Shown in pieces: positions 1 to 10,949 of a DNA stretch of 64,000 bases. This DNA comes from Chelonoidis abingdonii (lineage: Eukaryota; Chordata; Testudines; Testudinidae), in the NCBI RefSeq assembly GCF_003597395.2, contig NC_133772.1, positions 141,268,902 to 141,332,901 of the forward strand. The letters run 5' to 3'. The notes beneath the pieces are model-generated. The model made no database searches. It had not been told where the DNA came from and was given only the letters and a program-made list of their open reading frames with translations. The position numbers were made by a program, and so were the translations under genes. Each line of letters opens with the position of its first letter. Positions within the stretch are counted from its first letter, which is position 1.

Positions 1-2997
1 AGTTTTTTTCTTTCTTTCTCTCTCTCACAGCTCTTCTTAGCTGCCCTTTGGCCTGCTCTTTTCTTGAGTTACTCAAATGCCCCTCTACCCAAACTTGTGC
101 CCCCCTTTTGGGGGGCCGCTCCAACCCTCCCCCCAAGTGGAGGATGACCATTTTTCCGTGTAGACTTTCTCTGAGCACATATACCAGTTGGTCAGCAAGA
201 TAAGCTTCTCCATGTTTTACCCTGCTTTTGTGGCTTGCTCTGGTTTTAAGGCTAATGTTCAAGAGCCATATGAGCATAAACCTTTCCCAAAAGTTAAAAG
301 AAACCAAAGGGCAGTTAGACACAATAAGCCCTGGGAATCTAGCACAGAGTCTTATGTTATCGCTTTTAAAAATATTTTTGGGCTGTTGAACATATGGTCA
401 GTAGAATGTATTCCCCTAATCAGAATCTCCAGACAGCAAACTGCCTCAAGAATTGCAATGTTGTCGCTCCTGATTTTACGTGAGGTAATATTATTGGTGA
501 TTCATAAATTTCCCTAGAGATAAATATTTATGTAAAATTTCAGCTTCATTTTTTTAAAGTAACTTACAGCCTTCTGTATGAAGAGCCTGAAAACTGAATT
601 GAATACTCTAAAGCCCAAACAGATGACAAATGAAAAACCCCAACAAATATTTATTTAAATCACCTATTTTATGCTGACTCAGATTTTTAAACAGTGGGAC
701 AATACTGGGGAGAAACCTAGTAAAAATTAAGGAACAATTATCCTTGCTGAATACAAACATTCCCCCCAAAAGAACTTCATTCCAAACCTAAACAACAATG
801 CCAATACTTCTTCAAACTGTAATAGTGCTCACATGCCAAAAAAAAACAGAATTAAAACTAGGCACACTCCATCTGCTCCTCTGACTATAACATAACATCT
901 GCCATCAACACTGACCTCTTGCCTGTACAGAACGGACCTATCCAAAGTCTATTAAATCAATGGAAAGATCCAATTAACTAGTAGTTTGGTACTCTCATAT
1001 AGTAAAGTCGTTACACAGAAATGCTCCGGGAGGATTATTGAAATTAAATCCATAAACTTCATAAAGCAATAAAAAAGCCTTACCCAGATAAGGTTTTAAC
1101 ACATATAACTCTTCAGTTGACTCGCAAAGCAGCGGTCAGTAGGTGACTTGAAACAGACTGAGAGAAATGTAAAAAAATCCCATCAGAGTTAATGAGGAGA
1201 ACTCTATGAGGTTCTGAAGTTTAGCCACTGGAGAAAATAAAGCATCTGAAAAGAAGTTCATTGCATGACTACCTTGAGACAGTTTTAAAGCAACCCTATC
1301 AGCATCCGAATGGCAGAGAAGAAGACTCAGAAGACTAACCATCTTGCTGCAAAGTAATCAGACTGGAATTAAAAACAAAAAAAAAATTCAAGGGTAAAAA
1401 GAGTAAATATACTTTCAATTAGAACGTAAATATACCTCCAGGAGCTACCGCTAAAGTTGAACAATAAGTCAGTACTCTTGTTCTGAACTTAAAAACACTC
1501 CTGCAGTCATAATTTGCACATTTCACAACATTAACAGCATCATTTTTTCCCAGTGGCTCTTACCTCATTTCAGTACAGAAAAGACCAATATGCTCAAAAT
1601 TCAATCTCATCAGTATTAACAAATCCCAATGATTTAAACATCTTTTCAATTTCAAAATATTCTAAATTGTTATTTTATGGGCGTTGTTTATGTATGCCTT
1701 AATATAAACTAGCATCCTAGAACAAATCCGCACTAATTAGACCTGAAACATAGTATTACAAATAAAACTTCTAGTTAATGTAAAAAAATTGCATATTTAA
1801 AACGTGTATTATTTCTTCAATCTTACATAGTCTTAATATACACAAAAATAACCGATGCACTTTTGTTTTTAAAACAAATTATAAAGTGTATATTTTCAAA
1901 TGGAGAGAAACAAGGGGGGAATCAAATGCCCAGCCTACCACATAATTTAAACATTGGAGGGAGTATCATAAGACAGGAGATATGCAACATATTCCAAAAC
2001 ACTCCAGTATCATACTATACTCTAGTAAAAAAATAAGAAAAAAAGAGTTCGAACCACATATTGCCGTCCAGCAGCCAAGTGTGAAAAAATTGGGACGAGT
2101 AAAGAACAGAGCCATATAAAGAAAAAAGCCCAAATATCGACCTCCCTATAAAATCAGTACATTGTCACCCTAACCACAACATTACGACTTAATGCATATT
2201 AGCCTTGCTAGTTCTATATTATAATAATCGCCTTACTGACCACACCTAAGTTGATCGTTTACCTCACACAGAATACAAACACTTGGGCAGAGCTATTGGA
2301 CAGCATAACATAACTAAGACAAATGGGCTCCTGAGTTACCTCTTTGATTGGTTCAATAGCACAACTGAGACAGACGTTTCATTCCTTCCTCTAAATTTTC
2401 AGGCAAGGGGGGATAACTATTTCTTGTTGAGCATCAGGAGCATTGTGCCTAAGACAACACATGCTATTCCCTGGCATTTCTGCCCCTTTGTTGCCAACTC
2501 TGGCAAACAGAGGCTGGAAACCATCAATCCCTAGCTAAGATTCCCTGTTGTGGGAATCACCAGTGGCACAACCAGTGTCTCCACAGTGCAACTGAGTATT
2601 GCCTCTCAGCTTCACTGATGGATGCTGTTGTAGCATACCAACTATCAGAACAGCTTTGAGGCTGCCCTATTCCTGCAGGTCAGACCAGCTTATATTGGCT
2701 TAATATCACGTAAATGAACTGCGCGTTTTAGGGCTTCCACTTCAACTGCACCAAGGGGAAAACGATGAAACTGCAAATCTAGTATGGTTCCACAGTTACA
2801 TAAGGAGATCTGATATGCTATCACACTTTCTGGAGTTACATACAGCCCCAAACCCACATGCAGCCAACTACCCTCATGCCCCAACTTGCTTTGGAGTCTA
2901 GTACCACTGTCACCCCTAGAACACACAGTCCTACAATACGGAAGCGGAATCTCCGGTAGGAGAAGCCTCCCTGGCCAACCCCAGAGCTAAGTACATA
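1..2997. other. AT-rich non-coding DNA, nothing recognised
   Basis: No coding region, RNA gene or assignable repeat is visible. The open frames are short (at most 109 codons) and show no family resemblance. The first 30 bases are a polypyrimidine tract ending in CACAG, which resembles a splice acceptor, but no open frame with coding character follows it. Short A and T runs are common. Confidence 0.6.
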
Positions 2998-3740
2998 TCA
3001 TAAACAGATAGCAAAGGTTAACAAGCCAAAACTGGCAACACCGACCAGAGACCAATCGGAACAAATACTTTCAAATCTCAGTGGAGGAATCTTTTTGGTT
3101 TGCTTTCTGATTTTTTTCTTTCTCAGATCTAAACACCAACTATACAGACGCTCCATCTTGCTTTCTTCAATTTAGTATGTACCACTAGAAAGCTTAATTT
3201 TTTTGTTGTTGTTTCTTTATGGCCAAATGTATTTGCTGGAATTGTAGCTCTGTTCTGCAATTGATTTGCGTGGGGAGATTTCCCTATATCTATAGCTGAA
3301 GACCCTGTAACATTTCCATATTATTTTACAGAGACAACTATTACTTTTTTCTTCTTTTATAAAAGCTTTCTTTTAAAACCTGAATTATTTGTTAATCTTG
3401 TAAACCCAAGGGAGGAGTCTGCACTCCACCAGGGAAGTAGTGGAGGAAGGAGAACGGAGGAGAAGCCTGATTTCTCTCGTGTTAAATACGGTCTCCTCTC
3501 GGAAAGTCTGGGAGAGAGAAGGGGAGTGAATCCGCTCTTTAAGATTCAGAGTTGACACGGGATCCCAGGTTATTCCTTGTTTAACCCAAGGGTGGATCAC
3601 CCCAGGAAAGTTTGGCCAGAAAGTTTGCCCAAAAATGCTATATGTTGGGTGTGGCAGCTCTATCTTCTAAGCGAGTTAATAAATCTTAGGAGAAGCACGT
3701 GTACCCATCTTATTAACCTAAGTTCAGATGTCATATCATA
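2998..3740 (+). mobile_element. Decayed solo LTR, family A (Gypsy-like)
   Basis: The sequence opens with TCATAAACAGATAG and tracks the better copy at 15394-16359 through its landmarks: the AGGGTTAACAAG-like segment, the ACCAATCxGG motif, the CTTTCAAATCT block, the pyrimidine-rich middle, the CACCAGGGAA block and the GTGGCAGC segment near the end. The first two bases of the expected TG are lost and the 3' boundary is blurred, so the ends are approximate. No internal retroviral region adjoins it, so it is a solo LTR. Its heavy divergence suggests it is among the oldest copies of this family here. Confidence 0.7.
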
Positions 3741-4735
3741 CACATAGTTACATCAATTACACAACTCCAGTGGTAAATCTCTACCTCAATGATAACAGGG
3801 GCAAACATACAAAGAATAAACCAATCATCTTAATAGGATTCGCATCTCCACGATTCATTTGATGAATATAGACTACAAACCTTCTCCCATAACCTCACTG
3901 CTTTAACATTATCACACAGGAATTCAAAATGCTTTCCATTAGAAATCAGGTTTGAAGAGAAGAAAATAAAATAACTATAAGCACAAGGCATCCCCTCAAA
4001 TCAAGTCTGCTCAGCATCTGGAGCTCTAGCCCAGAACATGCTCAGATTTTAACATGATAGCATATCACTCCCAGTGTCCTTTTAATTATATTTTTCACTG
4101 ATGGCCATACTTAGTCACGATACTACCAGGCAACAAAAAATCACTTTCATCAAGGAGTTAATGCCTAATGACTCAGAAGCACAAGCTTGAAAATCCTTCT
4201 AAGGTCATGTTTTTGTATGTGAATTGATTAACAGAAAAGAGAACTGAGTTTTCATTGTCATAACTAGTGAAATGCAGAAGTTGCTGATTCACTTGCTAAG
4301 TAGAAAGCCAGTATTAAACCTTTAAAAGGAAATTTATGTAGAAAGCAGATGTTTACAAAGAGACCTGGTTACTGGAATTTTAAAACATTTTAATGATCAG
4401 TTGACACAAGTACTGTCAATAAAACTTGGAACCCTTTCATTCAAAACTTTGCAAAAGAATATAAAGAGAAGCACGAGGCAATGTCTACAAATGACAAACA
4501 AAGAATGAAAAAAAGTGTGCAACTTCCGAGGAAAACAAACACAGACGCATAATAAAAGAGCATTTGAGAAGAACTGTGGCAGCAGGAAAGACAATAAAAA
4601 AAATACATTTAACAACTAGGATTGGGAGAGACCGAAACAATAAATTGTTAAGCTTGGTGCAAATTTAAATTAGTTAAAAGAAAGCGAAGGGCATATATGA
4701 AATTTCCAGTGTGCACAAACACCATGGGACCTAAG
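3741..4735. other. AT-rich non-coding DNA, nothing recognised
   Basis: No gene or assignable repeat was seen. The open frames are short and of biased composition, for example a Phe/Leu/Cys-rich minus-strand frame that is a chance product of A-rich DNA. Confidence 0.5.
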
Positions 4736-5880
4736 GGTTTAGATCGCGCGCGTCCTCCGCCGCCGGGGTGGAGAAGACTAAATAAACAAGACGTAACAAG
4801 GGGTTGGTGCAAAATGGCATGCCAGATTAATGCACAGTAAGGCTGCTACAGGTGAAGGGCATAAAGGGCGGCAAAGTGAGGTGGGGCTGCCCATCGAGGG
4901 TAACGTAGAAATTGACTGTTAGGGCGGCAGCTGGCAACACCGCAAAGGCGAGGGAGCAGGCCTGGGGTTGTGCGCGGAAGAGCACCACGGGGGCAGCCTT
5001 GGCTGGCAGAGCTGGACCAGGCCAGGCAGCGTCTGCGGAGAAGCGGTGTGTAAGCTGTAGATAATAGTCTTTTCAACTCCTTCGCTGGAGAGTCGCCGTG
5101 CGCCCTACTCACAAGTTTATTGAACATGGACAGTATGAGTGCCAACTCCTCTGCCCTACCACTAAAATGTCAATATTTTCACATCAAAGGCTTCCAGTCT
5201 GCGTGCGCCACCTCTGGGTCTCACAATCGAGCATATCTGTGTGCTCCCTTCACACATTAAAGATAGTCCCTATAAAGTTTAGTAAATACCCCCTATGCGT
5301 TGGAGCACTCAGATTGTACTCCAGCAATATGTCAGCATATGTGCTTATAGTAAAAGTATTTGCATAGCGAATCTTTTGACACAAAATAGTACGCAGCTAG
5401 CACATAATGCGCGTGTAACGCTCATATGATAACAACATACACATCAATAAACAATCTACAGTTTACGATAAGAGATATGTGCATTCAAGATAGCTTGGGC
5501 CCTGCCAAATACAAGCGTTCAGAGAGCACTCGCTGATAAGAACTCCATACCAGCGCTACAAGTCGCATGAGTGGGGCCTGGGAACTGCTTAGCGTGCTGG
5601 CGGTGTGGCTCCCATCCTCCAATACGGAGCCAGCAGGGCATTATGATATTCTCACGAATAAACCAGACTCACTTGCCGCGCTGACTAAGCAAGAGTGAAG
5701 ATGCTGTGTGAAACCACTGCGAGAGAGCCGCTCCTCGCTGGGCACCCTGCAAGAAGAAACTGCGCAATGCCTACGCGAGCAGGCCGGAGGAGGGAAGCGT
5801 GTGCCTAAGAAAGCGTCCCGGAGGTGTTACTCTACAATAGCGACAAACCGAGGCCGAACGGCACATAGGCGATGAGGACA
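4736..5880. other. CpG-containing stretch, unassigned
   Basis: Composition changes abruptly near 4745 with a GCGCGCG cluster followed by a CCGCCGCCGG motif. CpG then stays more frequent to about 6400 than in the flanks. Nothing in any frame resembles a known protein. A promoter-type CpG island is possible but too short and isolated to claim. A decayed piece of the Gypsy-like element lying downstream is an equally good explanation. Confidence 0.35.
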
Positions 5881-6586
5881 AAGTGCGTCGCTTCAGTTGT
5901 GTGCGTCCAGTGCTTGCAAGAAGATGACCGAGCGTGACCAAGGAAGAGGGATGGGGGAAAGTACGTTGGAGGCCAGAGGCGCAAAGAAGAGGTGGAAGAT
6001 CAAACCGAGACCCCTGAATCGTCTGACTGGGTCGAGTACAGTTACCCACGGAGGCCACCATACGGAGCAACAAAGGGGCTACGCCAGAGCCATCCGAGCC
6101 AGGAAACGCGGAGCGTGGTCGGAGCGAAACCAACGACCCACATAGAGCTGCTGGAACTACCAAGAGCTGCCCAGCCCCAACACAGCCTGGAGGAGCCTTT
6201 CGGACCAGACTGGCCCAGCTACCCAGAGATGCAACCCGAATACTACCTAGCCCAGACTGGGCAGGAGCCGCGGAGGGTGGACGACACCTTGCGACCAGGT
6301 AGAGGCGAAGGGGGAATGGAGGTGCCCTTGGGGGCGGGCTGACTACAGTCAGGGCCGCAGGGAAGGACCGAGCAATGATCGTGTGTTTCGGTCTGGATCC
6401 CCCCGATCAACTCTGTTCAGTGTGTTTCGGACCGGATCCCGCACTGACTCCACATAGACGGGCGACAGCTGCTTACCAGGGCCCCGGGGCTGGAACGGCA
6501 GAGGAGTGGGTGGGTCTGCTGTTTCCCCTCTGCACCCGTAGCGGAGGTGGCTGAATCCCCCTCGCTTAACCTGACGAGGCCAGTGT
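5881..6586 (+). other. Unclassified open stretch next to Gypsy remnant
   Basis: The best frame (5992-6342, about 116 codons) is rich in Pro, Glu, Arg and Ser and contains no motif I recognise. The nearby frames on both strands are equally long, so coding status is weak. It lies just before a minisatellite and a Gypsy integrase end, so it may be a decayed internal part of that retroelement. Two related GTGTTTCGG(T/A)C(T/C)GGATCC segments near 6383 and 6422 suggest a short local duplication. Confidence 0.3.
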
Positions 6587-7430
6587 GACCCCGTTCACTG
6601 CGTCTGCCGCCCCAAAGGCAGAGCCTATTTTACTTGTTTGTGCCCCGCCCGGACCCAAGGCTGGGCCCCCTCTTTTGACTTTGTTACCGCTGCTGCCCGG
6701 CCCCAAAGGGCCAGAGGCCCTATCTGTACTGTTGTTTGGTGCCCAGCCCGACCAAGGGCTGGGGCCCCCATTGACTTTGTTTACCGCTCTGCCCGCCCCC
6801 AAAGGGCCAGAGCCTATTGTACATTGTGTTTGGTGCCCCGCCCGACCCATGCTGGGCCTGTCCCATTGACTTTGTTTACCGCTTGCCCTGCCCACAGGCC
6901 AGGCAGCCTAATTGTACTGTGTTGGTGGCCCCGTCGAGCCCAGGGCTGGGCCCCTCTTAGACTTTGTTACCTCTCTGCCCTGCCCAGCAGGGCCAGGGCC
7001 TAGTTACTGTTTTTGGTGCCCCACCCGACCCAGGGCTTGGGCCCCTACTTGACTTTGTTACCGCTCTGCCTGCCCACAGGCCAGAGCCTATCGTGTACTG
7101 TGTTTTTTTGGCTGCCCCGCCCGACCCAAGGTGGGCCCCCATGACTGTTGTTTACCGCTCTGCCTTGCCCCAAAAGGCCAGGCCTATTGTACTGTGTGTG
7201 GTGCCCAGCCGACCCAAGGGCTGGGCCCCCATTGACTTTGTTACTGCTCTGCCCAGCCCCAAAGGGCCAGAGCCTATTGCACTGTGTTTGGTGCCTCACC
7301 CGAACCAAGGGCTGGGCCTCTATTGACTTGGTTGCTGCTCTGCCCCGCCCCAAAGGGGCCAGAGTGTAGCGGACCATTCGTTTGGTGCCCGCCTATATCC
7401 AAGGCGGGGCCCCTACTGACTTTGCTGCGT
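6587..7430 (+). repeat. Minisatellite, about 92-bp unit, about 10 copies
   Basis: The landmark GACTTTGTT(T)ACCGCTCTGC, with variants, recurs at about 6587, 6677, 6773, 6868, 6960, 7051, 7143, 7234, 7325 and 7418, a spacing of 90-96 bp. Each unit also carries GCCCCAAAGGGCCAGAGCC, a CCTATTGTACTGTGTTTGG-like segment and a GACCCAGGGCTGGGCCCC segment. Units differ by small indels and substitutions, so the array is old or of uneven sequence quality. The unit is GC-rich and contains a palindromic GGGCTGGGCCC core. It gives long overlapping open frames on both strands simply because stops are rare in it. It sits immediately upstream of a Gypsy integrase C-terminus and is probably part of that element. 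Confidence 0.9.
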
Positions 7431-7574
7431 CCCAGTCCGCTCCACAGGGACCGAACACCCGGACAGTGGACTGCGGACCCGAGGGACAAGACCCAGCGAG
7501 AACAGGACGAGGCCAGTGTGGCTCCCCTCCTCCACAGGGAGGGTTGAGCCCCGGCTCCCCTTGTCACAGGCCCT

Positions 7575-7790
7575 TTTGAAGAGGTGGAAGTGGCAAATGA
7601 GGACACTTATAAAGTTAAAAAGCCCCTGGATGGTGCGGTACCCCAATTGGTACATGTAAACAGACTCAAGGCCTATCACAGTAGAGTGGCCGGTGTAAAC
7701 ATTATCTGTTGTGTTGAAGGGGAAACTGAGGCACACCCACTCACTGATCTGATGGCTGAATGCCAAGGCGGGTCAACCTGGAAAGTATAG
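7575..7790 (+). pseudogene. Ty3/Gypsy integrase C-terminal fragment
   Basis: The plus-strand reading begins PFEEVEVANEDTYKVK and continues to PQLVHVNRLKAYHSR. This GPF...TYKV...VHVNRLKxYH arrangement is the C-terminal (GPY/F-type) module of Ty3/Gypsy integrases, which helps the integrase bind DNA and target integration. The frame continues about 30 codons to a stop at 7788-7790. No zinc-binding HHCC or DDE catalytic core lies upstream; instead the 92-bp array ends about 145 bp earlier. The element is therefore a fragment, and a CR1 tail replaces whatever followed. No LTR adjoins it. Identification as Gypsy integrase is firm; which Gypsy lineage is not. Confidence 0.8.
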
Positions 7791-8005
7791 AAATCTATCA
7801 ATGGCTATTAGCCAAGATGAGCAGGGATGGTGTCCCTAGCCTCTGTTTGCCAGAAGCCGGGAATGGGCAAAAGGGGATAGATTATTTTACGATTACCTGT
7901 TCTGTTCCTTCTGTCCGGGGCACCTGGCATTGGCCACTGTTGGAAGACAGGATGCTGGGATAGATGGACCTTTGGTCTGATCCAGTATGGCTGTTCTTAT
8001 GTTCA
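7791..8005 (+). mobile_element. CR1 LINE 3' tail fragment
   Basis: The sequence contains the CR1 3' UTR landmarks ATGGCTATTAGCCAAGATG, GGTGTCCCTAGCCTCTGTTT, CACCTGGCATTGGCCACTGT and GGACCTTTGGTCTGATCCAG, ending in GTTCTTATGTTC. It matches the tail of the longer CR1 copy ending at 12806 almost block for block. It is severely 5'-truncated, as most CR1 insertions are, and carries no coding sequence. Confidence 0.9.
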
Positions 8006-8259
8006 CTTTGGATAAGGTGGTACATGAGTGATTGGGCCCTCTCACAGGCCATGGCTTCTCCCCAACTTCCAAGCATATGCTGCCACATCTAGCCTCCTTT
8101 CAGGTTTATTGTGCAAAAAAAACAGTCCTTTAACTAACCCTGTGCCCTGTGGTTTCATGGCCACCTCTACCAGGAGTCTCTGAGAAGCTTACTTCTGGCA
8201 GCCTCCCCAGCCCAACCAGCTCTGTTCCCTTTCTAAGGCTGCAGTTTCAGGACAAGCCT

Positions 8260-8553
8260 TTTAATCACCTATCCCTTTGCCTCAGGGTCTCCAACCTAGG
8301 ACTGAGCCTATTGTTTTTCTGCATTTGTACTTACACTTGGAAACAGAAGATTAGAAAAGCCTGGAGATAGAGATCACTCTCATAGCCGAGAGAGCACAGA
8401 CAGAACACAGACAAAGGACACACACCCCAAAAATTCCCTCCCTGAGCTTTGAAAAATCCGGTTTCCTGATTGGTCCTCTGTCAGGTGTTTGGTTCCTTTG
8501 TTAACCCTTTACAGGTAAAAGAAACATTAACCCTTAGCTATCTGTTTATGACA
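8260..8553 (-). mobile_element. Partial LTR, family A
   Basis: Read on the minus strand from 8553, the sequence starts TGTCATAAACAGATAGCTAA and continues with GGGTTAATG, CCTGTAAAGGGTTAA, CACCTGAC and ACCAATCAGG, as in the complete family A LTRs. Homology fades around 8260-8300, so roughly the U3 part is present. The segment at 8006-8259 has no assignable content. Confidence 0.75.
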
Positions 8554-9002
8554 GAGCCCTCTCCCCAGGCACAGCCTGCCCCAGTTACTCTTCCTCTTCT
8601 TACCCTCCTACGGGTCTGGAGAGCCCCAGGTGTAGCAAGGCCCCTGTTAATTAGCTCAGTTGGCCCCACCTGCTCTGACACCAGGGAGCTAGGCCTGGTC
8701 TGCTTACAGGGCTCAGCTCCCCTGTGACAGGGCCCTGACTCAATTTTAGGGCTCGCTGCTCTGAATCGGTCTTACACATGTGCTAGGGTACGTGGCTAAA
8801 TCAGGGCCTTGGTGTTTATAATAGGACAGGTCTGCTCCTGCTCCAATCAAGCCAACAGCAAAGACTCTCACCTGGAGGATGTTTCCTTCCATGGACAGCT
8901 AACTCCAGGTACTTTGGGAGCTGCTAAATCCCACCAGGGCAGCACTTGCCTAGGCCAGAGCATACTGCATATCCTGCAGATCCCTCCTCACGACACCCGA
9001 TG
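8554..9002. other. Unassigned DNA between LTR fragment and CR1
   Basis: This is GC-moderate sequence with no gene and no repeat I can name. Pro/Leu-rich open frames here are chance frames. Confidence 0.4.
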
Positions 9003-9013
9003 ACCCTTACAAG

Positions 9014-10949
9014 TTGGTTGGGGAGAAAGGGGAACATTTCACTTCAGGACAAAATGCAGAGATAAAATTTCTCGATACTTTAAATGACTGTTTCATGAAG
9101 CAGCTGGTATGGGAACCCACAAGGGGAGAGGCAACTCTAGATCTAATCCTGAGTGGAGCGCAGGAGCTGGTCCAAGAGGTAATTATAGCAGGACCGCTTG
9201 CAAATAGTGACCATAATATAATAACATTTAACATTCCTGTGGTGGGAAGAACAACTCAACAGCCCAACACTGTGGCATTTAATTTCAAAAGGGGGAACTA
9301 TACAAAAATGAGGGGTTAGTTAAACAAAAGTTCAAAGGTACAGTGCCTAAAGTGAAATCTGTGCAAGCTGTATGGGCACTTTTTAAAGACACCATAATAA
9401 AGGCCCAACTTCAATGTAAACACGTAAAAGAAGCAGTGAGAGATAAAAAGACTTCCTTTTAAAAGTGGAAGTCAAATCCTAGTGAGGCAAATAGAAGGAG
9501 CATAAACACTCCCAAATTAAGTGCAAGAGTGTAATAAGAAAAGCCAAAGAGGAGTTTGAAGAACGGCTAGCCAAAAATTCCAAAGTGGTAATAAAATTTT
9601 TTTAAGTACATCAGAAGGAGAAAGCCTGCTAAACAACCAGTGGGGTCCCTTGACGATCAAAATACAAAAGGAGCACTTAAAGACGATAAAGTCATTGCGG
9701 AGAAACTAAATCGATTCTTTGTTTCAGTCTTCATGGCTGAGGATGTTAGGGAAATTCCCAAACCTGAGCTGGCTTTTGTAGGTGACAAATCTGAGGAACT
9801 GTCACAGATTGAAGTGTCACTAGAGGAGGTTTTGGAATTAATTAATAAACTCAACATTAACAAGTCACCGGGACCAGATGGCATTCACCCAAGAGTTCTG
9901 AAAGAACTCAAATGTGAATTGCGGAACTATTAACTAAGGTTTGTAACCTGTCCTTTAAATCAGCTTCTGTACCCAATGACTGGAAGTTAGCTAATGTAAC
10001 GCCAATATTTAAAAAGGGCTCTAGAGGTGATCCCGGCAATTACAGACCGGTAAGTCTAACGTCGGTACCTTGGGCAAATTAGTTGAAACAATAGTTAAGA
10101 ATAAAATTGTCAGACACATAGAAAAACATAAACTGTTGAGCAATAGTCAACATGGTTTCTGTAAAGGGAAATCGTGTCTTACTAATCTATTAGAGTTCTT
10201 TGAAGGGGTCAACAAAACATGTGGACAAGGGGGATCCAGTGGACATAGTGTACTTAGATTTCCAGAAAGCCTTTGACAAGGTCTCTCACCAAAGGCTCTT
10301 TACATAAATTAAGCTGTCATGGGATAAAAGGGAAGGTCCTTTCATGGATTGAGAACTGGTTAAAAGACAGGGAACAAAGGTAGGAATTAATGGTAAATTC
10401 TCAGAATGGAGAGGGTAACTAGTGGTGTTCCCAAGGGTCAGTCCTAGGACCAATCCTATTCAATTTTATTCATAAATGATCTGGAAAAGGGGTAAACAGT
10501 GAGGTGGCAAGTTTGCAGATGATACTAAACTGCTCAAGATAGTTAAGACCAAAGCAGATTGTGAAGAACTTCAAAGAATCTCACAAAACTAAGTGATTGG
10601 GCAATAAAAATGGCAAATCAAATTTCCATGTGGATAAATGTAAAGTAATGCACATTGATCAAAAATAAAACCCAACTATACATACAATATACATGATGGG
10701 GCTAATTTAGCTACAACTAATCAGGAAAAAAGATCTTGGAAGTCATCGTGGATAGCTTTCTCTGAAGAGATCCACGCAGTGTGCAGAGGCAGTCAAAAAA
10801 GCAAACAGGATGTTAGGAATCATTCAAAAAGGATAGAGAATAAGACTGAGAATATATTATTGCCCTTATATAAATCCATGGTACATGCCCACATCTTGAA
10901 TACTGTGTACAGATTTGGTCTCCTCACCTCAAAAAAGAATAACACTGCT
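9014..10949 (+). pseudogene. CR1 ORF2: endonuclease end and reverse transcriptase
   Basis: ORF2 of CR1 LINEs encodes an AP-type endonuclease plus a reverse transcriptase that nick the target and copy the element's RNA in place. Visible in order are ATLDLILSGAQELV and the catalytic SDH of the endonuclease (9206-9214), the RT signature NKSPGPDGIHPRVL (about 9858-9899), [13 protein letters not shown] text near 10040, YLDFQKAFDKV near 10250 in a shifted frame, GSVLGPILFNFI near 10440, and the catalytic FADD (10512-10523). Several frameshifts and stops break the frame, so the gene is dead. The frame ends near 10940 in the PHLEYCVQF-like segment, where the foreign insert begins. Confidence 0.88.

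Noticed and set aside
1..35. Polypyrimidine tract plus CACAG as a splice acceptor
   Set aside because: No coding-like exon follows, and pyrimidine tracts are common in this kind of DNA.
6566..7606. Several overlapping Pro/Gly-rich open frames on both strands
   Set aside because: They are by-products of the stop-poor 92-bp tandem repeat; frame shifts between units and equal openness on both strands argue against coding.
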